A DNA stretch of 64,000 nt from Pseudoalteromonas luteoviolacea S2607 (GTDB lineage: Bacteria; Pseudomonadota; Gammaproteobacteria; Enterobacterales; Alteromonadaceae). How positions within the stretch are numbered: position 1 is the stretch's first letter; every line of letters starts with the position of its first letter. The stretch is taken from assembly GCF_001625575.1 (NCBI RefSeq), contig NZ_AUXV01000019.1, forward strand, positions 186,001-250,000. Reading direction: 5' to 3'. Made by a program: the position numbers and the translations under genes. Shown here in pieces: positions 55,772 through 64,000 of the stretch. The notes under the pieces were generated by a model. The model saw nothing but the letters and a program-made list of their open reading frames with translations. It did no database searches and was not told where the DNA came from.

Positions 55772-56380
55772 TTATGAGTGTACTGGCTGGACTTTACGGG
55801 CTAAGGTCAATAACCCATTGTTTTGCATATCTGTGATGAAGTTAAGTATGACTTGCTCTACAACAGAACCAAAAGCATCTGCGGGTGAAGTTGGATTAAC
55901 ATTTTCGAAAGGTGCCTTTTTGTTTCCTATTGTTGTGTGTAATGCATGTTTATACTTTTTTGTTAATTCCTTTCCAGAATTGTCTATATATGTAATAGAC
56001 ACCTCATAGTAGTCTGTAACAAGTGAGCCAGCGGCTCCAAAAGTCAAACCTGTACCAAATCCTTTCGCTGCGGCTGCACCCAGATCTGCTAAATTATTAA
56101 CGACAATTTTAAGTGAAAACTCGGGGTTTTCGCTTGAAGGAATAATCACTCCCGTTGCTCGCAGAGTTCTTTCAACATGATTTCTAACTTCTTGATGCGC
56201 TTTTTCGAATACCTCTCCATTCCTTTGAAACTCTACAATTACATTAGATGAATATTTTTTTTGTACTGATTTTACATCTTGATATGATGCTTTAGAAAAT
56301 GAAGGGTCTACGTAAGTCTTAGGAGAGATACAACCTGAAAGTACAACGACTGGTACTAATGTAAGCAACAACTTTTTCAT
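55772..56380 (-). CDS. Lipoprotein of unknown function
   Basis: 202 aa, lipobox LSGCI. The middle contains ATGVIIPSSENPEFSLKIVV and LADLGAAAAKGFGTGLTFGA, a glycine-rich segment that might insert in or touch a membrane. Ile at +2 favours outer-membrane sorting. No family name recognised. Probably monocistronic. Confidence 0.75.
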   Translation of the reverse strand: MKKLLLTLVPVVVLSGCISPKTYVDPSFSKASYQDVKSVQKKYSSNVIVEFQRNGEVFEKAHQEVRNHVERTLRATGVIIPSSENPEFSLKIVVNNLADLGAAAAKGFGTGLTFGAAGSLVTDYYEVSITYIDNSGKELTKKYKHALHTTIGNKKAPFENVNPTSPADAFGSVVEQVILNFITDMQNNGLLTLARKVQPVHS

Positions 56381-56713
56381 TTTATTCCTGTTTTTTATTA
56401 AATTTATTCCGCCATTACTGGCTATTCTTCAAGTATCCGTTTATGCATGCATGACAGAAAGCGAATACCAGCAGTTAAAACTGCTTGGCTCTATGATACC
56501 TGATTTTTAGGATTTATTTAAATATAATCAACAATTTGCCACTGCCCGATGTTATCTGTTAACTCAAAGTCGAGCACATCTTGTTTTGGGGTATTTAGTT
56601 AATGAGTTAAAAAAGTGGCTTTATTCGCCCATTTCAATTTGGAATACAACGTCGTTCAACAATACGCAGTCTTATTGCGATCCTGTTGCATACCTTATTC
56701 AGACTGTTGCGGA
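56381..56713. other. Intergenic stretch
   Basis: No coding frame, RNA or repeat recognised. Confidence 0.4.
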
Positions 56714-57382
56714 CTATATGTGTCCATTATTTTTTAATAATTGAATTGTTGCTTCTTCACTTAGTTTAGATGACGCACAAAGCACATAACCTCGCGACAA
56801 AGAAACTTGAATCGATTGTTTCTTGAGAGTCGGAGCTCCAAAAACAAATGATCCCTTATTTATCAAGAAGGGCTTTATATTGCCCACCATTAGAGATTTA
56901 TAGTCCGAACCTCTGCACAGTTTTATAGCTCTAGCGTGCCATTCAGATTGTGTCGAATCATTTGCATAGAAAACACCATTAACTACTTGCATATAAAACA
57001 GCCCGTCACTAATGACTTCTGTAGAATCTTTTGGTGGTGGTCTATGTTCTTCGTAAACTCTTTTGAAATGTATGGCCTTTTGAGTATCAGGGATCAGCCC
57101 TACACAACCAGTCCTATAGCAAAGTTCTAAAACAAATGCTGCACGCCAGTTATTGAGCTCTCCAGCCTGTAAAAGCCACTTTATTGCTTCTGCACAATCT
57201 GCGTGTGTTGGCTCGCAGCCTCCTTTTTTTCTTTCATATAACAGCAAAAATAAGGAGTACATTGCTTCAGCATCACCTGCGTTAGCAGATAACAATAGTG
57301 CTTGTTCTTGCTTAACTTCCTGTGCATATACATACGTATTGATACAACAGATTGTGACTATTATTAAGACGATAATTTTCAT
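56714..57382 (-). CDS. Exported Sel1-like repeat protein
   Basis: 222 aa from the second Met (57382); the first at 57385 is equivalent. Signal peptide ends near VYAQE. SANAGDAEAMYSLFLLLYER and EAIKWLLQAGELNNWRAAFV are Sel1-like helical repeats with family-typical Ala/Gly positions. Cysteines in GGCEPTHADC and LCYRTGCVG suggest disulfides. Sel1 proteins mediate protein contacts; the partner is unknown. Confidence 0.75.
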   Translation of the reverse strand: MKIIVLIIVTICCINTYVYAQEVKQEQALLLSANAGDAEAMYSLFLLLYERKKGGCEPTHADCAEAIKWLLQAGELNNWRAAFVLELCYRTGCVGLIPDTQKAIHFKRVYEEHRPPPKDSTEVISDGLFYMQVVNGVFYANDSTQSEWHARAIKLCRGSDYKSLMVGNIKPFLINKGSFVFGAPTLKKQSIQVSLSRGYVLCASSKLSEEATIQLLKNNGHI

Positions 57383-57385
57383 CAA

Positions 57386-57861
57386 TGAGTCCTATGGCTT
57401 GCTTAACCGACGTAAAAAGCAGACTAACTTAATCGAAGTATGAGCGCAGGTTTTAACTTCTGCTTTGTTTTTTTGATAACTAGAACCCCTCGTCACTGAA
57501 TTAATGCTTGCTTCCGAAGTACCCACTTGCAGCTATCCTAGCAAAATTAGGAATCGCTAAGTTGAAGGTATGTTTTAAATGAAAACATGGACATTTTTAG
57601 GACACCTAAATATTCGGATAATTGAAAGGTTTACACACGTTTTTTGATGCGCGATTCATCTAAAGTGAGCAAATAAACAGCGACCTTATTTCAATTAGTA
57701 TCTATTTTATTTATAGGTAACAAGTTTCTAATTAATAAAGAGTTATTAGATAGAGACTCAGAGTTTTGTATGGCCTTTTAAAGCGCTACAGGGCGAAATG
57801 TGCAAATACTGTGAAAGTTGCTGTGAGGGCTTTGCGATTATTGCAATTTTAAGCTAACTTG
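57386..57861. other. Intergenic stretch upstream of the riboswitch
   Basis: AT-rich, no gene. It should contain the promoter of the riboswitch-led operon. Confidence 0.4.
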
Positions 57862-57955
57862 CTTTAACAGGCTTAAAATAGCAAACCTTTTGAAAGAGAG
57901 GGACGCAAAGCTTCCGGTCTAAGGTGAAAGCTAAGATAGCGGGGTTGCTGAATGC
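57862..57955 (+). promoter_or_regulatory. Cyclic di-GMP class I riboswitch (GEMM-I)
   Basis: All core GEMM-I elements are in order: GCAAACC (57881), a short stem capped by a GAAA tetraloop (57892), GGACGCAAAGC (57901), a receptor-like TCTAAGG (57918), and AGATAGCGGGGTTGC (57934). The sequence parallels the Vibrio cholerae Vc2 aptamer motif by motif. About 220 bases separate it from the first start codon, enough for an expression platform. I could not identify the switching hairpin. It should couple the downstream CBM/cytochrome genes to c-di-GMP. Confidence 0.92.
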
Positions 57956-58176
57956 CAACATTTATATTGCTCAAATGAGGACATGATTGTGTGTGCTCAT
58001 TGCGAAGCTGATCGGTATTCACTTCCATGGCAGGTATTGCCATACCTCTAAATCATGATCTTTCCTCATACCTGAACTTGCTCTTGCTATAGCGGCCTGT
58101 GAGCTCTGGTCAACGCCAATTTAGCGATGAACAGCAGGGAATAACATGTCAAATGGCAATGTTTCGGGGAATTTTC

Positions 58177-59979
58177 ATGAGACAACGTAGATACAACAGC
58201 AAGCAGCACCATTTTATTAAAATTGGTCTGTGCTTTATGGCTTTGGGGCACTCCATACACAGCTTAGCTGCACAATGTGAGTTCAAGGTTAAAAATGAAT
58301 GGCAAAGTGGCTATACCGCAGAGGTTACGGTACACAACACATCTAATGTAGCGATTGATGGTTGGGAAGTAGGGCTAGAGTTTACGCAGGGAGAGTCAAT
58401 AAACAATGCTTGGCGAGCGCAACTTACTGGCAACAGCCCATATCAATTTGAAAGCCTTAATTGGAACCGCACTATTAATCCGAGTTCATCTCAGTCTTTT
58501 GGTTTTAACGTCAAGAAAAGTAATGGACAAGATGCAGTTGCGCCAAGGATGTTTGGTATTTGTGAGGGGGGTTTACAAGATGACCATGATGAGGTCAAAA
58601 TTGAAATTACCGCATCAAACACTCAAGAAACAGCCCCTGCCACAATCAGTTTTACCAGTGAAGCGACAAACTTACCGTCAGATAATGTGAGCTACCTGTG
58701 GGATTTTGGTGATGGGCACATCTCAAATGACGTAAGCCCGCAGCATATATTTGAGCAAGCTGGCTCTTATCAGGTTTCGTTGACCATCAATGATGGTGCT
58801 ACTGAGTATCATGCTGCACCTGTTGGGCTCATGATTAGTGAAGCTGAGCCAGAATCTGCGCAATGTGTTTTTGAAGTGGAACAAGAATGGATCTCAGGTT
58901 TCCGTGGCAAGGTAACCATCACAAATACAGAAAGTACTGCTATTTCAAGTTGGAAAGTGCTAATGGCTTTTGCAGATAACACCAAGTTGACGGGAGTTTG
59001 GCATGGCAAGCACAGTGGTAACAACCCCTATGAGATTATTAATGAAAACTACAATGGCACTATCAACCCTGGGCAGAGTTTAGACTTTGGTTTCAATGCA
59101 CAAAAAGCGCATGAAAATGATACACCAACAACGCCATCACTTGGTGGTTTATGCTCGGTAGATGGCGGCCTTAATCATGCTCCATCCGCCGTTGCCTCAG
59201 CCTCTGTCACAACAGGAGAGCGCCCGCTAACTGTTAACTTTGACAGCAGTGGTTCTTCTGATCAAGATGGAGACGCACTGAACTTTAGCTGGGACTTTGG
59301 TGATGGAGCTAGTTCAAACGACTCTAACCCGACGCATGTTTTTGACGAAGAGGGTACTTATTCAGTCAAATTAACGGTAAGTGATGGGGTTAATCGCACC
59401 GTGAGTGAATCGATCAATATTCAAGTTTCAGAACCTGATGTGACCCCCATAGAGCAACCTTTCATTCTCGACTCCCAAAGCTCTAACCTTTACTTTGTCT
59501 CAACCAAAAAGCAGCACTTAGTCGAAGCGCACACGTTTGGCATCCTGAGTGGCAGCATTTCAACAGCAGGCGAAGCAAGTTTAACCATTGACCTGACAAG
59601 TGTCGATACAGGTAACGAGACCCGCGACGGCAGAATGAAGGAGTTTTTATTCGAGACCAGCTCATACCCAACGGCAGAAGTCCAGCTCTCTGTTGATTAT
59701 GCAGCATTAATAGCACTCCCCATTGGCAGTGCTGAAAAGCAGTCGATATCGGCCACCCTTAACCTTGCAGGGGTTATAAAAGAAGTAAATGCCAACGTTG
59801 TAATTCGACGCCTTGCGCACAATAAAGTTTTGGTGCAAAGCCTGACACCTGTTGTGCTAGATGCAACAGACTTCGGTTTAGAGTCAGGTATAGAAACGCT
59901 TAAAACGTTGGCGAGCTTATCAGTTATCAGTTACGCGGTTCCTGTGAGCTTTAGTCTCGTATTCGAAGCACAGCAGTAA
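58177..59979 (+). CDS. Secreted CBM2-PKD-CBM2-PKD-YceI protein
   Basis: 600 aa from 58177, chosen because GGGGA sits six bases upstream; an in-frame start 78 bases earlier adds a non-signal extension. Signal peptide ends near SLAAQ. Order: CBM2 (residues about 35-135, CEFKVKNEWQSGYTAEVTVH), PKD (about 150-225, LWDFGDGHISN), CBM2 (about 230-330), PKD (about 335-420, SWDFGDGASSN), YceI-like lipocalin fold (about 430-600, SGSISTAGEASLTIDLTSVD). CBM2 binds cellulose or chitin; YceI binds polyisoprenoids such as ubiquinone. There are no catalytic hydrolase motifs. It is the first gene after the riboswitch and 12 bases from the next. Confidence 0.88.
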   Translation: MRQRRYNSKQHHFIKIGLCFMALGHSIHSLAAQCEFKVKNEWQSGYTAEVTVHNTSNVAIDGWEVGLEFTQGESINNAWRAQLTGNSPYQFESLNWNRTINPSSSQSFGFNVKKSNGQDAVAPRMFGICEGGLQDDHDEVKIEITASNTQETAPATISFTSEATNLPSDNVSYLWDFGDGHISNDVSPQHIFEQAGSYQVSLTINDGATEYHAAPVGLMISEAEPESAQCVFEVEQEWISGFRGKVTITNTESTAISSWKVLMAFADNTKLTGVWHGKHSGNNPYEIINENYNGTINPGQSLDFGFNAQKAHENDTPTTPSLGGLCSVDGGLNHAPSAVASASVTTGERPLTVNFDSSGSSDQDGDALNFSWDFGDGASSNDSNPTHVFDEEGTYSVKLTVSDGVNRTVSESINIQVSEPDVTPIEQPFILDSQSSNLYFVSTKKQHLVEAHTFGILSGSISTAGEASLTIDLTSVDTGNETRDGRMKEFLFETSSYPTAEVQLSVDYAALIALPIGSAEKQSISATLNLAGVIKEVNANVVIRRLAHNKVLVQSLTPVVLDATDFGLESGIETLKTLASLSVISYAVPVSFSLVFEAQQ

Positions 59980-59991
59980 GAGGGAAAGAAG

Positions 59992-62900
59992 ATGAAATCC
60001 AATAATTTACCACGCTTTTTTGCCTCTACTCATGCTTGGTCTGTGACACCCGTAATCGCTAAGTTTGCTGCTTGTATCAGTCTAATTGTGAGTGTGCCTT
60101 TTGCTCAGGCTGCACAGTGTTCATACACTATCCCAGATAATTGGAACAATGGGTTTAAAACCGAAATCGTCATTGAAAACGACGCAGACCAAAATCTCAA
60201 TGATTGGTCAATCGAGCTCACTTGGAATCAAGGTATATCACTGCAAAATAGTTGGAACGGCCAATTCGATTGCAATGACACGGGGTGTATTATCACATCA
60301 CAGGGCCATACGGTTCATGCCAATCAATCATTTGGTTTAGGTTTTGTTGCCAGTAAAAATGGGCTAGCTGAAGAGGTTGTAATTAGCCTCAGCGGCGATA
60401 TTTGTACAAACTCGGGGCAAACCCCTCCAGATGCTGTAACAGAAACGGGCCTATGGCAGCTAGATAATGCAGAGTCCCTATTGAGTTATGTATCAGTAAA
60501 AAAAGACCACGTTGCAGAGCTGAATCAGTTTATCTCGCAGGGTAGTGAAGCGCCCGCGTTATCTGGCAGTATTGATGCAGATGGGCTTGTTAAGTTTGCT
60601 GTAGATCTGAATAGCGTGTCGACTGGTGTAGATATCAGGAATAGTCGAATTTTAGATCTGCTGTTTGAAACGGATTTATTACCTACAGCGTATTTCAGCA
60701 CTCAGGTAGACCACACCTTGCTGAGCAGCTTAGAGATTGGCATACCAACCATTCAAAACCTCACGGGTGAGGTTAGCTTACACGGAGTTAACCAAGAAGT
60801 TAGCTTAGATGTATTGGTAGTAAAACTTGCTACGGGCAAAGTTAATGTCAGTGCATTAACGCCCATGATCATCGACAGTAAAACGTTTGACATGGATTAT
60901 GGCATCGAGGCCTTACGTGTCGTTGCAAACTTAAGCAGCATCGGTGAAGCTGTGCCAGTGTATTTTAATCTGACTTTCTTAACTGCACAGCAAGACAGTT
61001 TTCAACCTGTTGTAAAGGCAGAAAAGCCAGCCACACCTACTCAGCTAAGTGCAAGCGTCCTTTCGAGCGATAGCAAAGCGCAATTAAATTGGAACGACAA
61101 TAGCAATAATGAAACGCATTATTTAGTGCGTTTTAAGCCTCTTGATGGTAGTTGGCAAACTGCGGCAGAGCTGGCATCAAACTCGAGCTTTTATGAGTCT
61201 GGCTTACCAGAGTCAGGTGAGTTTGATTACAAAGTAATTGCACTCAACAATTCAGTACCTTCAGAGCCAAGTAATATTGAGCGTATTGTGGTTACTCAAA
61301 CCGACCCCATCGCCCGAGGTATGCAGCTATATAAATCAGGTTGTGCAGGCTGTCACGGCTCAGAAGCTGGCGGGCTTGGTTCATTTCCCGCGCTTAATAC
61401 TGAGCGAGATATACAAACCATGATAGATATCATTACCACTACGATGCCTTACGGTACCCCAAGTGCGTGTGATGAACAATGTGCAACGGACATTGCGGCA
61501 TATCTACAAACGCTTTGGCCTGCGCCTTTAACTTGTGACGTAGGTGTTGCGCCCGTGGCATATGGGGCAAGGCAGTTGAAGATCTTAACGCAAACTGAGT
61601 ATCAAAATACGGTCGAAGATCTACTGGGTGTGAATTTTGAGGTGTCTGACGGGTTGTCTCCTGACTCGCAGGTTGGCTTTTTCATTAACAATACCCACGC
61701 CAGTGTGCAGCCGTCTAATTACAGTAATTACTTGCTAGTGGCCGAGGAGGTTTCGCAATGGGTGGCAGACAATGACTTTTCACCTGCTTTAAGCTGTGCT
61801 GGGGTGGACAAAGACTGTGCGAATAAATTGGTTGATGAACTAGCACCAAAAGTATTCCGTCGCCCATTAACGCAAGATGAGTCACAAAATTACAGATTGA
61901 TTGCCACTGGCTTTTTCCATAATGGAGATATTGAAGCCGGCATGCTGCTGGCATTGGAAGGCTTATTATCTTCACCGCAGTTTATTTATCGTCATGAGTT
62001 AGGTGAGCCCAATCCGAGCAACTCAGAATTAGACGCTGACGCTTTCGAGCTTACTTCTTGGGAAATGGCCACGTTCTTATCTTATACATTTACTGGTTCA
62101 ACGCCAGATCAGCAGCTTTGGCAGGCCGCTGAGCGAGATGAGCTGCGTGATGAGGCCAATATTACGGCCCATGCCAATCGCCTTGCTGACAGTGCAAAAT
62201 CTGTTCTAGGTGACTTTGTTGGTAGTTGGTTAGGCACAGGGAGTTTAGAAGTCGCCACTAAGGATCAAAACTTTTATCCAGGTTTTGCGCAATTGGTGCC
62301 TGCGATGAAGGCAGAGATGAACGAAACCTTTTCATACATCATGACCGAACCCGATGAGCGTTTCAGCTCGCTTTATACCGCAAACTTTACATTCGTTAAT
62401 CAGCTGTTGGCTGAGCATTACAATATTGCAGGTGTGACTGGTGATGAAATGCAAAAAGTAGATACCACTGAGCGCGGTGGTATATTAGCGAATGGCGCAT
62501 TTATGTCTCGTTGGGCTGAGGTTGCTGAGTCCCATCCGATTCTACGTTCGGTACGCGTGCGTCGTCGTATGCTATGCCAAGATCAACCCGATCCACCAGC
62601 GGGGACCTTTGAAGCCAGAGAGCAAAGGCTTGCAGAGCTGTCGGATATGTTGCAAGACCCAGCAACAACCAATCGACTCAAATACCACAGTTTAACAGAA
62701 GGTCAGCCATGTTCTAATTGCCATGAAAAGTACATCAACCCTATGGGATTCGGGATGGAAGACTTTGATGCTGTGGGCAAAATCAGAAGTAATGATAAAA
62801 ATGGTAATGTGATAGATGCGTCGGGTATTCTCTATGCTCCTGAAAAATATGCAGAAGTCAGTGATTCTGTGGCATTTAATGGCGCTAAACAGTTAGGTGC

Positions 62901-63159
62901 GGTTATTGCCGATCTTTCCTCTGCTCAAAGCTGCTTACCACAACAAATGTTCCGCTATGTGATGGGTGTAGGCCATGATTCTGTCGACCCGTCTAGCGAA
63001 GAGGACAGGCGTCTTTCTGAAACAGAGCAAATTGGTTACATGTGCGAAATAGATACACTCACAGATGCCATGATGCAAAACAGTCCTAGAGCGATGTTAG
63101 AGAAATTTGGTTCGTTGAAGTCTGTGCGTTATCGCAAAGCTTGGTCAAGAAATGATTAG
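59992..63159 (+). CDS. CBM2-YceI-cytochrome c fusion with DUF1587/1595/1592/1588/1585
   Basis: 1055 aa with an atypical long signal peptide (cleavage near PFAQA). Order: CBM2 (about residues 40-140), YceI (about 155-335), fibronectin-like (about 350-435), class I cytochrome c with heme site SGCAGCHGSEAG (about residue 450), then DUF1587 (KILTQTEYQNTVEDLLGV), DUF1595 (FRRPLTQDESQNYRLIATGF), DUF1592 (LTSWEMATFLSYTFTGSTPD), DUF1588 (GGILANGAFMSRWAEVAESH, with a second heme-type CSNCH) and DUF1585 (QMFRYVMGVG). The DUF set is best known from planctomycetes. CBM2-YceI-heme fusions resemble the redox proteins Cbp2D/Cbp2E of Cellvibrio and Saccharophagus from memory, which feed electrons to polysaccharide oxidation. 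Confidence 0.9.
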   Translation: MKSNNLPRFFASTHAWSVTPVIAKFAACISLIVSVPFAQAAQCSYTIPDNWNNGFKTEIVIENDADQNLNDWSIELTWNQGISLQNSWNGQFDCNDTGCIITSQGHTVHANQSFGLGFVASKNGLAEEVVISLSGDICTNSGQTPPDAVTETGLWQLDNAESLLSYVSVKKDHVAELNQFISQGSEAPALSGSIDADGLVKFAVDLNSVSTGVDIRNSRILDLLFETDLLPTAYFSTQVDHTLLSSLEIGIPTIQNLTGEVSLHGVNQEVSLDVLVVKLATGKVNVSALTPMIIDSKTFDMDYGIEALRVVANLSSIGEAVPVYFNLTFLTAQQDSFQPVVKAEKPATPTQLSASVLSSDSKAQLNWNDNSNNETHYLVRFKPLDGSWQTAAELASNSSFYESGLPESGEFDYKVIALNNSVPSEPSNIERIVVTQTDPIARGMQLYKSGCAGCHGSEAGGLGSFPALNTERDIQTMIDIITTTMPYGTPSACDEQCATDIAAYLQTLWPAPLTCDVGVAPVAYGARQLKILTQTEYQNTVEDLLGVNFEVSDGLSPDSQVGFFINNTHASVQPSNYSNYLLVAEEVSQWVADNDFSPALSCAGVDKDCANKLVDELAPKVFRRPLTQDESQNYRLIATGFFHNGDIEAGMLLALEGLLSSPQFIYRHELGEPNPSNSELDADAFELTSWEMATFLSYTFTGSTPDQQLWQAAERDELRDEANITAHANRLADSAKSVLGDFVGSWLGTGSLEVATKDQNFYPGFAQLVPAMKAEMNETFSYIMTEPDERFSSLYTANFTFVNQLLAEHYNIAGVTGDEMQKVDTTERGGILANGAFMSRWAEVAESHPILRSVRVRRRMLCQDQPDPPAGTFEAREQRLAELSDMLQDPATTNRLKYHSLTEGQPCSNCHEKYINPMGFGMEDFDAVGKIRSNDKNGNVIDASGILYAPEKYAEVSDSVAFNGAKQLGAVIADLSSAQSCLPQQMFRYVMGVGHDSVDPSSEEDRRLSETEQIGYMCEIDTLTDAMMQNSPRAMLEKFGSLKSVRYRKAWSRND

Positions 63160-63188
63160 TGCGGGTCTCAATACAGAAGGTTAATAAA

Positions 63189-64000
63189 ATGAAAGATGAA
63201 CATTTAAATAACATGATGATGTCGCGCCGTAGACTACTGAAAGTATTTATGGCATCGGGGATCTCTTCCGCGTTGATCCGTACTTCGCCGTTAGTATCCG
63301 GTTTGCTGTTTGCAAGAGATGCGGATGCCCAAAGTGCTGGGCTGCCAAATAAAACAGTGTCAATTTATATACCTGGAGGTTCTATCGCGTCGCTTTGGAA
63401 CCCAACAGGCAGCGGTGACAACATGCAGCTAGGTGTCATGTCAGCAGGATATGAACCAGTAAAAACTGAATGTAATTTTATGATCAACATGTCACATTCA
63501 AATGCAGGTCATGGTCGAATGCCAATTCTACTGGCGCAAAATTGGGGCAGTGACAGTTATGACGTAACCATGGGTAATGCCCTAGGTCCTAACCTGCCAT
63601 TTCGCTATCTCAATTTGGGGGTTCATAGCAATGGACAAGGGCAGTTAACCAAAGATAATCGCAATCACTTACCGTTTCAGGAGAATCCTTTCACCGTATA
63701 TAAAATGGTGTTTGGCAGTGCACAAGGCAGCAATAGCAAAACGCCTATTATGAATGCGCATATGTCAGCAGCCAATGCGATTAAGAACAAACTCGCAGGC
63801 TATGAGGTACAAAGGATGAATGATCATCTAGATGCGATTGCTGATACACAAAGGCGTTTAGATGATCTTTACGGAGGTGTTTCATGCGGTATTGCGCCCG
63901 ATGATACTGAATTTCCTTTGACTTTTGACACATTCAGCCAACAAGCGCGCCTGCAAGCGGATATCGCGGTAGCTGCATTACAGTGCAACCTGACAAGCTC
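63189..64000 (+). CDS. DUF1552 protein with Tat-like signal (3' end outside window)
   Basis: 270 codons visible, still open at the window end. The N-terminus has a twin-arginine-type SRRRLLKVFMASGISSALI, so export of a folded, cofactor-bearing protein is likely. SIYIPGGSIASLWNPTGSGD and MSHSNAGHGRMPILLAQNW are typical of DUF1552. DUF1592 and DUF1552 genes occur as neighbours in many bacteria. The gene is 29 bases after the cytochrome fusion, in the same riboswitch-led operon. Confidence 0.88.
   Translation, partial: MKDEHLNNMMMSRRRLLKVFMASGISSALIRTSPLVSGLLFARDADAQSAGLPNKTVSIYIPGGSIASLWNPTGSGDNMQLGVMSAGYEPVKTECNFMINMSHSNAGHGRMPILLAQNWGSDSYDVTMGNALGPNLPFRYLNLGVHSNGQGQLTKDNRNHLPFQENPFTVYKMVFGSAQGSNSKTPIMNAHMSAANAIKNKLAGYEVQRMNDHLDAIADTQRRLDDLYGGVSCGIAPDDTEFPLTFDTFSQQARLQADIAVAALQCNLTS

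Noticed and set aside
58099..58176. Earlier start of the first CBM2 gene
   Set aside because: The added residues would precede and disrupt the signal peptide, and the later ATG has a good GGGGA site.

Overview
The window reads as chromosomal DNA of a marine gammaproteobacterium, most likely Pseudoalteromonas or a close relative. This is inferred from the modest GC content, three TonB-dependent receptors, many secreted zinc peptidases and lipoproteins, a Zur-type operator and a cyclic di-GMP class I riboswitch. No rRNA, tRNA, CRISPR array or phage structural gene was seen.

Layout. 0-29 kb is mostly ordinary genome. It holds a TonB receptor end, an SGNH hydrolase, an exported protein of unknown role, a lipoprotein amine oxidase, two secreted metalloproteases (M6, and M12-like with a chitin-binding module), and a TonB receptor followed by a solute-binding protein. 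Next come an M3 peptidase and a divergent ZnuD-like zinc receptor that share a promoter region with two Zur-like boxes, a few exported unknowns, a TetR-controlled RND efflux operon, a small RiPP-like peptide, a lipoprotein and a siderophore-interacting reductase.

29.5-51 kb is an accessory island built around one very large secreted SpvB/RHS protein with an HNH nuclease tip and a DUF4265 immunity gene. Downstream lies a bank of displaced toxin tips and immunity genes: an orphan HNH tip with SUKH, an RHS-core copy with a GIY-YIG-like tip and its partner, then Imm26, CdiI-like, ankyrin and several unknown immunity candidates. Most of these are preceded by only the last 15-45 codons of a toxin. 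Toxin-tail junctions often carry one end of a dispersed repeat. The longest copy of that repeat contains a RAYT/IS200-like transposase, so the repeat and transposase look like a module involved in shuffling the tips. IS30 remnants, short palindromes and frameshifted genes add to the debris.

51-64 kb returns to chromosomal genes: a membrane-anchored AraC regulator, an exported haloalkane-dehalogenase-like hydrolase, a YdjM-like membrane protein, lipoproteins and a Sel1-like protein. It ends with a probable operon led by a c-di-GMP-I riboswitch. The operon encodes a CBM2-PKD-CBM2-PKD-YceI protein, a CBM2-YceI-cytochrome c-DUF1587/1595/1592/1588/1585 protein and a DUF1552 protein that runs off the window. 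This looks like a polysaccharide-anchored redox system under c-di-GMP control.
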